Assembly (NCBI GenBank): GCA_003135055.1
Contig: PLDF01000181.1
Span: forward strand, 2,716 to 48,349
Origin: Bryobacterales bacterium
GTDB taxonomy: Bacteria > Acidobacteriota > Terriglobia > Bryobacterales > Bryobacteraceae
Direction of reading: 5' to 3'
Length of the DNA stretch: 45,634 bases
Part shown: positions 31,274-39,486 of the stretch, piece after piece
Position numbering within the stretch: position 1 is the stretch's first letter
Layout of the letters: the number at the start of each line of letters is the position of its first letter
Translations under genes and position numbers: made by a program
The notes under the pieces: model-generated
Told to the model about the DNA's origin: nothing
The model's database searches: none
What the model saw: the letters and a program-made list of their open reading frames with translations, nothing else

Positions 31274-32863
31274 ATGGCGCATCAGGCGCGCTCGCTCTTA
31301 TTCCTGCCAATTATCGTGGCCGGCTTCTCGGTGCTCGGAGGAGTGTACGGGAACGGCGTTCAGGCGGCGATTGACGAGCCGGACCTGGACGAAACCGGCG
31401 CGAGCGTCGATGCGCTGGGCTTTGCGAAATTCTATTCCCTGGTGGACCAGAATTTCGCCGACCGGTTGAACCCGGATAAGGCCATTTATGCCGGCGCCAT
31501 CCCCGGAATGGCCTCGGCGCTCGACCCGCATACGTCTTTTCTCGACCCGCGAGCTTACCGCACGTTTCTCGACGATCAGAAGGGCCATTACTTCGGCGTC
31601 GGCATGGAAGTGAGCGCGCGCAAGAATAAGACCGTCGTGATCGCGCCCTTTCCGGGGTCGCCCGCGTACCGCGTAGGCGTCCGCCCCGGCGACGTACTGG
31701 TCTCAATCAACGATAAGCCCACGGACAATCTCAACACCAATGAAATCGCCGACCTGTTGAAAGGCCCGCGCGACACTGCCGTGAAGATCGTGGTTTCGCG
31801 CGAAGGCGAGCCGCACAATCTCACCTTCACCATCATGCGCGAGGAGATCAGCCGCAAGAGCGTCCCCGACGGCTTCTTCGTGGGCCAGGGCATCGGGTAT
31901 ATCAAGGTCACCGGATTCGAGGACGATACCAGCCGCGGCCTCGACGACAACCTGAAGCGTCTCGGCCAGGATGGATTGTCGGGTCTGATCCTCGACCTGC
32001 GGGGCAATCCGGGCGGCCTGCTGGATGAGGCCGTGGACGTCAGCGGCGCCTTCCTGCAAAAAGGGATGACCGTGGTTTCCGCCCATGGCCGCGAGTATCC
32101 GCCCAGAACCTACACAGTGCGCAACGGAGCCCGCGGGCGCGAATACCCCATTGTGGTGCTGGTGAATCAGTCTTCGGCATCGGCCGCCGAAATTGTCTCC
32201 GGGGCGCTGCAAGATCACGACCGAGCCTGGATCATGGGTGAGACTACCTTCGGCAAGGGTCTGGTGCAGACCGTTTATCCGCTCTCAAGCGGCACTGCGA
32301 TCGCGCTCACCACGGCGCACTTCTACACCCCCAGCGGCCGGCTGATTCAGCGCGATTACTCGCACCAATCGTTCTACGATTACTACTCTCACAAGGACGG
32401 CATCACGCGCAATGCCAACGACGTGAAGATGACCGACAGCGGCCGCACGGTTTACGGCGGCGGCGGCATTACGCCGGATGAAGAGTACAAGACGCCGAAA
32501 CTCGATCCGCTGGAAGTGGAGTTATACCGCAGCTATCTGTTCAGCTTCACGCGCTGGTATTTTTCCAAGCGATCGAGCAGGCTGCCCGCCGGCTGGCTGC
32601 CGGATCGGGAAGTGTTGGAGGGCCTGCACGACTATCTGGTGGATCATAAGGTGGATTTCAAAGAGACCGACTTCATGCTCGACCAGGATTGGATCAAGCG
32701 CCAACTTACGAAAGAGATGTATATTTACGCTTTCGACGTGGACGCCAGCGACAAGATTTTCGCCAAGACCGATCCGGAAGTAAAGAAGGCGATGGAATCG
32801 ATGCCTAAGGCGGCGGCGCTGGTGGCGAATGCGCGGAAGGCGATGGCTAAGCGGCGGCAGTGA
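31274..32863 (+). CDS. S41 family C-terminal processing protease (CtpA-like)
   Basis: A 529-aa exported serine protease. The N-terminal membrane or signal segment is SLLFLPIIVAGFSVLGGVYG. A PDZ domain lies around residues 95-190 (GVGMEVSARKNKTVVIAPFP, VGVRPGDVLVSINDKP). The S41 domain has GLILDLRGNPGGLLDEAVDV, the catalytic Ser303 in NQSSASAAEIVSG and Lys328 in GETTFGKGLVQ. The C-terminus is a helical extension of about 130 residues (KRSSRLPAGWLPDREVLEGL). CtpA-type proteases trim C-termini of periplasmic proteins. I chose ATG 31274 because of the signal peptide right after it and the -10-like box before it. Confidence 0.92.
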   Translation: MAHQARSLLFLPIIVAGFSVLGGVYGNGVQAAIDEPDLDETGASVDALGFAKFYSLVDQNFADRLNPDKAIYAGAIPGMASALDPHTSFLDPRAYRTFLDDQKGHYFGVGMEVSARKNKTVVIAPFPGSPAYRVGVRPGDVLVSINDKPTDNLNTNEIADLLKGPRDTAVKIVVSREGEPHNLTFTIMREEISRKSVPDGFFVGQGIGYIKVTGFEDDTSRGLDDNLKRLGQDGLSGLILDLRGNPGGLLDEAVDVSGAFLQKGMTVVSAHGREYPPRTYTVRNGARGREYPIVVLVNQSSASAAEIVSGALQDHDRAWIMGETTFGKGLVQTVYPLSSGTAIALTTAHFYTPSGRLIQRDYSHQSFYDYYSHKDGITRNANDVKMTDSGRTVYGGGGITPDEEYKTPKLDPLEVELYRSYLFSFTRWYFSKRSSRLPAGWLPDREVLEGLHDYLVDHKVDFKETDFMLDQDWIKRQLTKEMYIYAFDVDASDKIFAKTDPEVKKAMESMPKAAALVANARKAMAKRRQ

Positions 32864-32904
32864 TGGTGAGTGTCCACATTTGTCTGGTGACTTAGTGAGT
32901 CTCA

Positions 32905-33077
32905 GTGGGGCAGGTTAGCAACCCAATGCCGGGGATTCGGTATTAATCGTTGGGCGGATCCCCTGGTCCGCAGCCGCCCACCGGTCGGCCTATTGGGGAC
33001 CGCATCGGGCCGATCTTAGTTAACTAGCTACGCGAAGCGCGGGTCCAGGGGGACCGCGCTGACCAGGGGGTCCGCCC
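32905..33077. repeat. Intergenic inverted repeat plus a truncated header hairpin
   Basis: GGCGGATCCCCTGGTCCGC near 32953 pairs with GACCAGGGGGTCCGCC near 33062 across about 90 bp. Inside lies a second palindrome (GCGGGTCCAGGGGGACCGC near 33037). A GTGGGGCAGGTT header copy starts at 32905. The gap lies between the convergent protease and LysR genes and contains no gene. Confidence 0.6.
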
Positions 33078-33083
33078 TACTGC

Positions 33084-33989
33084 CTAACTCCTCAGCTCCC
33101 CCCGCTTCGTCTTCGCGAACCGCGCAAACTTCCCCTCAATCCCAGTCAGCTCGGGCCCGCGCGGATAGACAAACAGAAACTCGCGCCGGATATCCAGCTT
33201 CCGCACCGGCACGGTCTTCAACAGGCCCAGTGCGATCTCGCGCGAGAGCGCCCACTCCGAAACGAATCCTACTCCCAGACCCGCGCGCACGGCCGATTTC
33301 ACGGCTTCGGTGGAATCGAGCTCCATCACCACCCGCAGCTTCTTCAGTTCAAGGCCGGCCTTGCGCAGCGCCCGCTCCACCACGTCGCGCGTGCCGGATC
33401 CGCGCTCGCGCAGAATCAGCGGAGCGCCGGCGAGCTTGGCCACGTCCACCGGGCCCGCTTCGCCCCACTCGTGGCTCGGCGGCGCGATCAGCAGCAGCGT
33501 GTCTTCGAGGAACGATTCGGTCTTGACGTCGGAGCGCCCGGCCGGCCCTTCGATCAGCCCCAGCCTGACGCGCCCGGCCGCCAGCGCCGCGACCACGTCG
33601 GCGGTGTTCGCGCTGACAATGTGCAGCTCCACTCCGGGATTCTCGCGGAGAAAGTCGCCCGCCAATCCCGGAAGCAGATACTGCGCGATGGTGGTAGAGG
33701 CCGCCAGCTCAAGGCGTCCAACCGATTCGCCCCGCAGCCCTGCCAACGCTGTCTCAGCCTCGCCGCAGAGACCGGCGATGCGCGTGGCATATTCCCGCAG
33801 AACGCGACCGGCGGGAGTCAGAGCGATGCGCTGGCCGGTGCGGTCGAACAGGCGTAGGTGCAGCTCGTCTTCAAGGTTCTTGATCTGCATGGTCACCGCC
33901 GGTTGAGTGAGGAACAGTTTTTCGGCGGCGTGCGTGAAGCTCAGCTCTTCGGCGGCCACGCGGAAGACTTTCAGACGGAACGATTCCAC
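33084..33989 (-). CDS. LysR-family transcriptional regulator (YeiE/CbbR-like)
   Basis: A 301-aa regulator. The N-terminal winged helix is RVAAEELSFTHAAEKLFLTQ, PAVTMQIKNLEDELHLRLFD and RTGQRIALTPAGRVL. The effector domain has SVGRLELAASTTIAQYLLPG and LAAGRVRLGLIEGPAGRS. It lies 16 bp downstream of the YeiH-like gene in the same direction. In enterobacteria the LysR protein YeiE sits beside yeiH and responds to sulfite. A similar role here is inference from context. Confidence 0.88.
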   Translation of the reverse strand: MESFRLKVFRVAAEELSFTHAAEKLFLTQPAVTMQIKNLEDELHLRLFDRTGQRIALTPAGRVLREYATRIAGLCGEAETALAGLRGESVGRLELAASTTIAQYLLPGLAGDFLRENPGVELHIVSANTADVVAALAAGRVRLGLIEGPAGRSDVKTESFLEDTLLLIAPPSHEWGEAGPVDVAKLAGAPLILRERGSGTRDVVERALRKAGLELKKLRVVMELDSTEAVKSAVRAGLGVGFVSEWALSREIALGLLKTVPVRKLDIRREFLFVYPRGPELTGIEGKFARFAKTKRGELRS

Positions 33990-34005
33990 TGACAGTCAGC
34001 TTACG

Positions 34006-35106
34006 CTACCAGTCGAGGCAACGGATAAGGGCGAAGCTGAACGCGGAAATGAAGAGCCACGCGCCCGACCCGAGAAGCATCGGCCGCAGCCCGGCCTCGC
34101 GCACTTTGCGGAAGCTGGTTTCGAGACCCATCGCGCCCAGCGAAAGCGCTAGCAGGAACTGATCCGCCTTGACGATGTAGTCCGTCGCGGCCTTAGGCAG
34201 CAGCGCTGTGCTATTGATGCAGATTGCGGCGATGAATCCTAAGAGGAACAGCGGAACCGGAACGGAACGCCGTTTGGCGGAAACGGCTTCATCGGGTCCA
34301 TGTACGACAGACCTCCTGGTCTGTCGCCATCGCGCGTCATCGGACTCGCCGCAACCGGCCCCATCGGGTCCGGCGCAAGCCGCTGCGTCGTCGCGCCGCC
34401 GCGCCGCCCAACCCAGCCCCAGCACCACCGGCGCCAGCAGCATCACGCGGGAAAGCTTGGTGACGGCGCCGATTCGTCCGCTCACCGCGCCGCCCTGGAA
34501 CGAAGCCGCCAAAACCTGCGCCGTCTCGTGAATCGACGACCCGGCCCACAGACCATATGCATGCGCCGGCATGTGCATCAACGCGTCCCCCAAGGGATAG
34601 AGCAGCATGGACGCGCACCCGAACAGCGTCACCACCGCGATGGCATAAGCCACGTCTTCATCGCTGCCTTCGGTTACCGCGTTGGTGGCCACAATGGCGG
34701 ATGCGCCGCAGATCGAAGTGCCGGCCGCGATCAGCTCAGAGAGTTTGCGGTCCACGCCCAGACGCCGGCCGAGCCATGTGGTGAAGCAGAACGCCGCCGC
34801 CAAAGTGACCGCCACTACGAAGAGGCCCATTCCGCCCACTTCGGCGATCTGCCGCGCGCTCAACTGAAAGCCCAGCAGCACGATGGCAAAACGCAGAATT
34901 CGCCGCAAACTGAACCGGATGCCCGGCGCGCAGGCCGCGGGAAGGCCCACCGTATTACGCACCAGCATCCCCAGCACGATGGCGATCATCAGCGCGCTCA
35001 CCGCCGCGAGTTGCGGCAGCGTGTGCAGCTCAATCGACGCCCAGGCCAGCAGCGTAACGGCGATCAGGCCCGGCGCGTAGCCGCGCCAAGTGGAAAGCGC
35101 ACTCAT
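34006..35106 (-). CDS. YeiH/UPF0324 family membrane protein with a repeat-derived insert
   Basis: A 366-aa polytopic inner-membrane protein with about ten helices (LIAVTLLAWASIELHTL, AAVSALMIAIVLGMLVRNTV, MGLFVVAVTLAAAFCFTTW). The YeiH family signature is AAGTSICGASAIVATNAV and GSSIHETAQVLAASFQGG. The family is annotated as putative sulfate or sulfonate exporters; transport is not firmly shown. At residues 241-277 there is a hydrophilic insert (ACAGPDGAGCGESDDARWRQ, then TRRSVVHGPDEAVSAKRR) between two membrane segments. Its DNA contains the palindrome at 34305-34326, a dispersed repeat also found at 39330-39351. The LysR gene follows 16 bp later. Confidence 0.87.
   Translation of the reverse strand: MSALSTWRGYAPGLIAVTLLAWASIELHTLPQLAAVSALMIAIVLGMLVRNTVGLPAACAPGIRFSLRRILRFAIVLLGFQLSARQIAEVGGMGLFVVAVTLAAAFCFTTWLGRRLGVDRKLSELIAAGTSICGASAIVATNAVTEGSDEDVAYAIAVVTLFGCASMLLYPLGDALMHMPAHAYGLWAGSSIHETAQVLAASFQGGAVSGRIGAVTKLSRVMLLAPVVLGLGWAARRRDDAAACAGPDGAGCGESDDARWRQTRRSVVHGPDEAVSAKRRSVPVPLFLLGFIAAICINSTALLPKAATDYIVKADQFLLALSLGAMGLETSFRKVREAGLRPMLLGSGAWLFISAFSFALIRCLDW
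34302..34326 (+). repeat. Family C palindrome inside the yeiH-like coding region
   Basis: GTA is followed by CGACAGACC, loop TCCT and GGTCTGTCG, a perfect 9-bp stem. The copy at 39327-39351 has CGACAGGCC/GGCCTGTCG, a compensated change in the stem. Confidence 0.8.
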
Positions 35107-35482
35107 GTACTATGTACAGTTTGATACCAATCTCTTCGGCCGTCCAGCCAAACATTTGAATCGGCCATCAGCTAAACGAATGAGGGCTTGGTCTTCAACT
35201 CTTCAACGCGAAGACGCGGAGCACTCAGAGACTCAGAGAAAACGCGGAGCAGAGTCTCATTCATTACCTTTGATTACTCCGCGCCGTCTCCCCACCTCCG
35301 CGTCTCTACGTCGAACCCCCCTCCCCAGAATCCCCGCCCTACCAAACGACCCTAGTCCCATTCCCTGACACTCCCCCGCGCCGCCCAATCCTCCCCAAAC
35401 GTACGGCAACGCTCCCGAAAGGCCCCCCAACGCCCCATTCCACCCATGGCAACCAACTTGCATTTGAACGAGTTACGTTATC
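35107..35482. other. Gene-free stretch with an inverted ACGCGGAG-type repeat
   Basis: About 376 bp upstream of the BamA-like gene. GAAGACGCGGAGCACTCAGA near 35211 and CTCCGCGTCTC near 35297 form an imperfect inverted pair of a type common as intergenic repeats in soil bacteria. The stretch 35320-35450 is strongly C-rich on the plus strand. No clear promoter or ribosome site is seen before ATG 35483. Confidence 0.5.
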
Positions 35483-38461
35483 ATGAGAACGGTGCGCCCG
35501 CGGTCCTCCCACCTCGTCTGCTGCATCCTCTTCTTCGCCGCGCTCCCCGGCCCCCTCCTCGCCCAATACCAAAAGTACGAGGGCATCAACGTCGCTATCA
35601 TCCAGTTCAGTCCCGAAGACCAGCCTCTCGACGCCGCCGACCTCCACGCCATTCTGCCTTTGAAAATCGGCGACCCCCTCAAAATCGCCGCCGTCCGCGC
35701 CAGCATCGACCGCTTGTTCGCCACCGGCCGCTACGCCGATATCCAGGCCGACGCGCGGCTCTACAACGGCGGCGTGGCCATTACCTTCATCACCAAAAAC
35801 AGTTGGTTCATCGGTTCCGTTCGCGATATCGGCGTCATCAACAGCCCCCCCAACGCCAACCAGCTCCAAAACGCGGGTAGTCTCGACCTCGGCCAGCCAT
35901 TTACCGACGCCAAACTCCAGGAAGCCCAAACCGAGCAGCGTCGCCTCCTCGAAGAGAATGGCCTCTATCGCCCTCAATTGCGTCCCGTCTTCGACTACGA
36001 CGAAACTTACCAGCAGATCAATATACGCTTTGAAATCAACTCCGGCCCCCGTGCGCATTTCGCCCCACCTGTGCTCACCGGCGACCTCAAGATGGACCCC
36101 GCCCGCATCCAAAAGAGCCTTCATTTCCGCCGCTGGATCATCCACACCTGGAAGCCCGTGACGCAAGCGCGCGTGCAAGAGGGGCTGAATGGCGTTCGCG
36201 CCCTGTATCAGAAGGAGCGCCGGCTCGAATCCAAGATCTCGCTCGAAGGCATGAAGTTCGACTCCGAGAGCAATTCCGCGACGCCCTCGCTGCACATCGA
36301 TGCCGGCCCGGTCATCGATATACGCGCTATCGGCGCCAAGATTTCTCACGGTAAACTAGAAAAATATGTGCCCGTATTCGAAGAGCGCTCGGTCGATCGC
36401 GATCTTCTGGTCGAGGGCGCGCACAATCTGCGGGACTACCTGGAATCGGCCGGATACGTCCAGGCCGACGTAGAGTTCAAGGAACAGAAGGTGATCGGCG
36501 ACAAGGCCGAGATCGATTACCTCATCGCCACCGGCGCGCTTCACAAAGTCACGGCCATCGAGATCGAAGGAAACCACTACTTCCGCACCGAGACCGTCCG
36601 CGAGCGCATGTATCTGCGGACAGCCTCGTTCCTGCAGTTTCCGCACGGCCGCTATAGCGATAACCTGCTCAGCCGCGACGAAGATTCCATCACTAACTTA
36701 TATCGATCGAACGGCTTTCGCGACGTCAAAGTAACCCACCACATCGCGTATAAGGAAGACCCCCGGCATAAGGTCAGCAATGTCTCTGTCTTCATTTACA
36801 TCGAAGAAGGCCCGCAGTATCTCGTCCACACGCTCACCGTGAAGGGCATTGAGCGCGTCGACCGTCCTAAGATCATGGCGCAGCTCAGCTCGGCCGAGAA
36901 TCAGCCGTTCAGCGAGTACAACGTCGCCGAGGACCGCGATGTCGTTCTGGCGCAGTATTTCGAAAACGGTTTCGCCAACGCCACTTTCGAGTGGAGCTCC
37001 AAGCCGGCCGCCGAGCCGCACCAGGTCGACGTCGAATTCGTGGTGAGCGAGGGCAGCCAGGAGTTTGTCCGCCAGGTGATCTACAGCGGAAACCGGCACA
37101 CCAGGAGCCGTCTCATCAACCAAATGCTGGAATTGAATCCCGGCGACCCGCTCTCACTCACCAAGATGGCGGATACGCAGCGTCGCCTCTATGATCTCAA
37201 TGTCTTCGCCCGCGTCGATGCCGCCATCCAGGACCCCGATGGAGAGACTGACAGTAAGTACGTGCTCTACGATCTGGAAGAGGCGCACCTTTACTCCATG
37301 CGCATCGGCGTCGGCGCCGAATTCGCGCGCATCGGCGGTTGCGAGACGTGCCTCGATTCGCCCGGCGGCCAGACCGGCTTTTCGCCGCGCGTCTCTTTCG
37401 ATATCACCCGCAGCAATCTATGGGGCCTTGGCCACAGCATCACCCTGGGCACCCGCGTCTCTACCCTGGACCAGCGCGCCCTGCTCTCCTACCGTTGGCC
37501 CCGGTTCACCGGCAACGGCAAGCTCACGTTTACCATTTCCGGGCTCTACGAAAACTCCCGCAACGTAAATACTTTTTCCTACAAGCGCTCGGAGGGTTCG
37601 CTGCAACTCGAGCAGCGCCTGTCGAAATCCGTCAAGCTTTACTACAGCTACACTTACCGCCGCGTGAGCGTGGATGATGCCACGCTCAAAATCACGCCAT
37701 TCCTCATCCCGCTTCTCTCGCAGCCGGTCAAGCTTGGCCTGGTCTCGACGTCCCTCATTCAAGATCACCGCGACGATCCGGTTGAGCCGCACAAGGGATA
37801 CTATAATTCGCTCGACATCGGCGTAGCGGAACACATTTTCGGCTCGGATCGCGACTTTCTGCACTTTCTGGCCCGCAATTCCTCTTATTACCGCCTGGGA
37901 AAGCGCATGGTCTTCGCGCGCAGCACCGAGTTCGGCGATATTTACGCTTTCCACTACGGGACCGACTTCTCGGACGCAGTTCCCTTGCCCGAGCGTTTTT
38001 TCGGCGGCGGCAGCACTTCCAATCGCGGCTTTCCGGACCTGCAATCGGGACCCAGAGACCCGGAGACGGGGTTTCCCATCGGCGGCACGGCGCTACTGTT
38101 TAATCAGACCGAGCTGCGCTTTCCGCTCATCGGCGAAGACATCGGCGGCGTGGTGTTCCACGATATGGGCAACACTTATTCGAGTCTCGGCAACATTTCG
38201 TTTCGCGTGCATCAACAGAATCTGACGGATTTCAACTACATGGTGCATGCCGTTGGCTTCGGCATCCGTTACCGCACGCCGGTTGGACCCGTGCGAGTGG
38301 ATCTGGCATACAGCATCAATCCCCCGAAATTCTACGGATTCCCAGGGACCGAGCAACAACTGGTCAACGCCGGAGTGAACCCATGCGCCACGCCCGGCAA
38401 CTGCACGCAAACCAGCATCAGCCATTTTCAATACTTCTTCTCGATCGGACAAACCTTTTGA
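35483..38461 (+). CDS. BamA/TamA-like outer-membrane assembly protein (Omp85 family)
   Basis: A 992-aa outer-membrane protein. A signal peptide (SHLVCCILFFAALPGPLLAQ) precedes several POTRA domains across residues 25-570 (for example INVAIIQFSPEDQPLDAADL, LHKVTAIEIEGNHYFRTETV and EFVRQVIYSGNRHTRSRLIN). The C-terminal 400 residues are the Omp85 barrel, with RFFGGGSTSNRGFPDLQSGP carrying the conserved loop and GIRYRTPVGPVRVDLAYSIN at the end. It ends in a terminal Phe. The TamB-like gene follows two genes later, so a TamA-type role is likely, although a second BamA is possible. Its stop overlaps the TTG start of the SurA-like gene. Confidence 0.9.
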   Translation: MRTVRPRSSHLVCCILFFAALPGPLLAQYQKYEGINVAIIQFSPEDQPLDAADLHAILPLKIGDPLKIAAVRASIDRLFATGRYADIQADARLYNGGVAITFITKNSWFIGSVRDIGVINSPPNANQLQNAGSLDLGQPFTDAKLQEAQTEQRRLLEENGLYRPQLRPVFDYDETYQQINIRFEINSGPRAHFAPPVLTGDLKMDPARIQKSLHFRRWIIHTWKPVTQARVQEGLNGVRALYQKERRLESKISLEGMKFDSESNSATPSLHIDAGPVIDIRAIGAKISHGKLEKYVPVFEERSVDRDLLVEGAHNLRDYLESAGYVQADVEFKEQKVIGDKAEIDYLIATGALHKVTAIEIEGNHYFRTETVRERMYLRTASFLQFPHGRYSDNLLSRDEDSITNLYRSNGFRDVKVTHHIAYKEDPRHKVSNVSVFIYIEEGPQYLVHTLTVKGIERVDRPKIMAQLSSAENQPFSEYNVAEDRDVVLAQYFENGFANATFEWSSKPAAEPHQVDVEFVVSEGSQEFVRQVIYSGNRHTRSRLINQMLELNPGDPLSLTKMADTQRRLYDLNVFARVDAAIQDPDGETDSKYVLYDLEEAHLYSMRIGVGAEFARIGGCETCLDSPGGQTGFSPRVSFDITRSNLWGLGHSITLGTRVSTLDQRALLSYRWPRFTGNGKLTFTISGLYENSRNVNTFSYKRSEGSLQLEQRLSKSVKLYYSYTYRRVSVDDATLKITPFLIPLLSQPVKLGLVSTSLIQDHRDDPVEPHKGYYNSLDIGVAEHIFGSDRDFLHFLARNSSYYRLGKRMVFARSTEFGDIYAFHYGTDFSDAVPLPERFFGGGSTSNRGFPDLQSGPRDPETGFPIGGTALLFNQTELRFPLIGEDIGGVVFHDMGNTYSSLGNISFRVHQQNLTDFNYMVHAVGFGIRYRTPVGPVRVDLAYSINPPKFYGFPGTEQQLVNAGVNPCATPGNCTQTSISHFQYFFSIGQTF

Positions 38462-39258
38462 GACCCTTCCTTCCACCGATCAGAGCCACGACCGTAAGGG
38501 AGTGTTTGCCGGCAACCGTACTAGCTCTTGTGCTACTACTGCAAGCTGATCCTGCACTGCAAGCTGCCGGCAGCTTTGTGGGGCAGCCAATCCTGGCTGC
38601 AGCCGCCTTTCAGGCGGCTTCTTCCGCGTACGCGTTCTCCGCATACCCCGGCCCACCACCACCTCTAGACATCATCGACCGCGTCGCAGTAGCCGTAGGC
38701 AACCACGTCGTCACCACCAGCGACATCGATCGCGAGATCCGCGTCACCGCTTTCCTGAACGCCGCCAAGCTAGATTTCACGCCCGCCGTAAAGCGCGCCA
38801 CGGCCGACCGCATGGTGGAACAAGCGCTGGTCCGGACCGAACTCGAAACCAGCCGGTATCCCACCCCTCCGCCATCCGAAGTCGACCCCATCCTGGCACA
38901 ATTAAAGAAGGGACGATTCCCGGCTGACGCAGACTTCCAGCGCGCGCTCACCGAATACGGCATTACGGAACAAGACGTGCGGGACGAACTACTCTGGCAG
39001 CGCACGTTACTGTCGTTTCTCGATGTGCGTTTCCGGCCGAGTGTTCAAGTGAGCGACAAAGAAATTCAAGACTATTTCGACAAGACCGTCCAGCCGGCCG
39101 CGCAGGCGGCGCATCCCGGCCAAACGGTATCGCTCGACGACTATCGCGACCGAATCGAAGAGAAACTGACCGGTCAGCGCGAAGACCAGGAGATGAGTAA
39201 ATGGTTGGACCAAGCCAAAAAGCGGACGGAGATCGCATACCACAATGACGCATTCTAG
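38458..39258 (+). CDS. SurA-like periplasmic chaperone, N-terminus encoded by dispersed repeats
   Basis: A 266-aa protein with a SurA N-terminal-type domain: DIIDRVAVAVGNHVVTTSDI at about residue 67, then ATADRMVEQALVRTELETSR and EYGITEQDVRDELLWQRTLL. The C-terminus lacks a recognisable PPIase domain, so it is a short chaperone-like member. The start is TTG 38458, giving TTGA overlap with the upstream stop. The signal-like segment LPATVLALVLLLQADPALQA is followed by GSFVGQPILAAAAFQAASSA. Residues 8-19 are encoded by a family B repeat and residues 41-55 by a family A repeat. It probably handles outer-membrane proteins for the flanking Omp85 and TamB proteins. Confidence 0.8.
   Translation: MRPFLPPIRATTVRECLPATVLALVLLLQADPALQAAGSFVGQPILAAAAFQAASSAYAFSAYPGPPPPLDIIDRVAVAVGNHVVTTSDIDREIRVTAFLNAAKLDFTPAVKRATADRMVEQALVRTELETSRYPTPPPSEVDPILAQLKKGRFPADADFQRALTEYGITEQDVRDELLWQRTLLSFLDVRFRPSVQVSDKEIQDYFDKTVQPAAQAAHPGQTVSLDDYRDRIEEKLTGQREDQEMSKWLDQAKKRTEIAYHNDAF
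38478..38516 (+). repeat. Dispersed repeat family B, copy 4, inside the surA-like gene
   Basis: GATCAGAGCCACGACCGTAA and GGGAGTGTTTGCCGGCAAC match the other copies. Here it is read as coding sequence (RATTVRECLPA) just before the hydrophobic segment. Confidence 0.8.
38578..38622 (+). repeat. Dispersed repeat family A inside the surA-like gene
   Basis: Header GTGGGG, hairpin 1 CAGCCA/TGGCTG with loop ATCC, then hairpin 2 AGCCGCC/GGCGGCT. It differs from the copy at 43827-43872 at only one or two positions and here encodes VGQPILAAAAFQAAS. Confidence 0.85.
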
Positions 39259-39270
39259 CTCTCCGGCCGC

Positions 39271-39352
39271 GCTTGCTGACGGGGCGCCCTCCGATCGGAG
39301 CCGCAACCGTGAGGGAGCGGTTGCCGGTACGACAGGCCTCCCGGCCTGTCGC
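39271..39352 (+). repeat. Family B (extended) and family C repeats in tandem
   Basis: GCTTGCTGACGGGGCGCCCT, then GGAGCCGCAACCGTGAGGGA (family B), runs directly into GTACGACAGGCCTCCCGGCC (family C, perfect 9-bp stem, TCCC loop). They fill most of the gap between the SurA-like and TamB-like genes. The rest of the gap (39353-39486) contains no gene I can support. Confidence 0.8.
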
Positions 39353-39486
39353 GGTCGGGTAGGCCCATGGCCTGCCCTGTTCCCGAGCCGCTCCAAGCGC
39401 TCGGCCTCGGGGCGCCAATCTCCAATCGAAACGCGGCATCCCAGCCAGGCGCCATGCCTTACCTCGCCGAACCCCGGAGGCATCCG

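Noticed and set aside
34300..35124. Long open frame on the plus strand opposite the YeiH-like gene
   Set aside because: Its product is Arg/His/Gln-rich without any family motif, and the minus strand encodes a clear membrane protein across the same bases.
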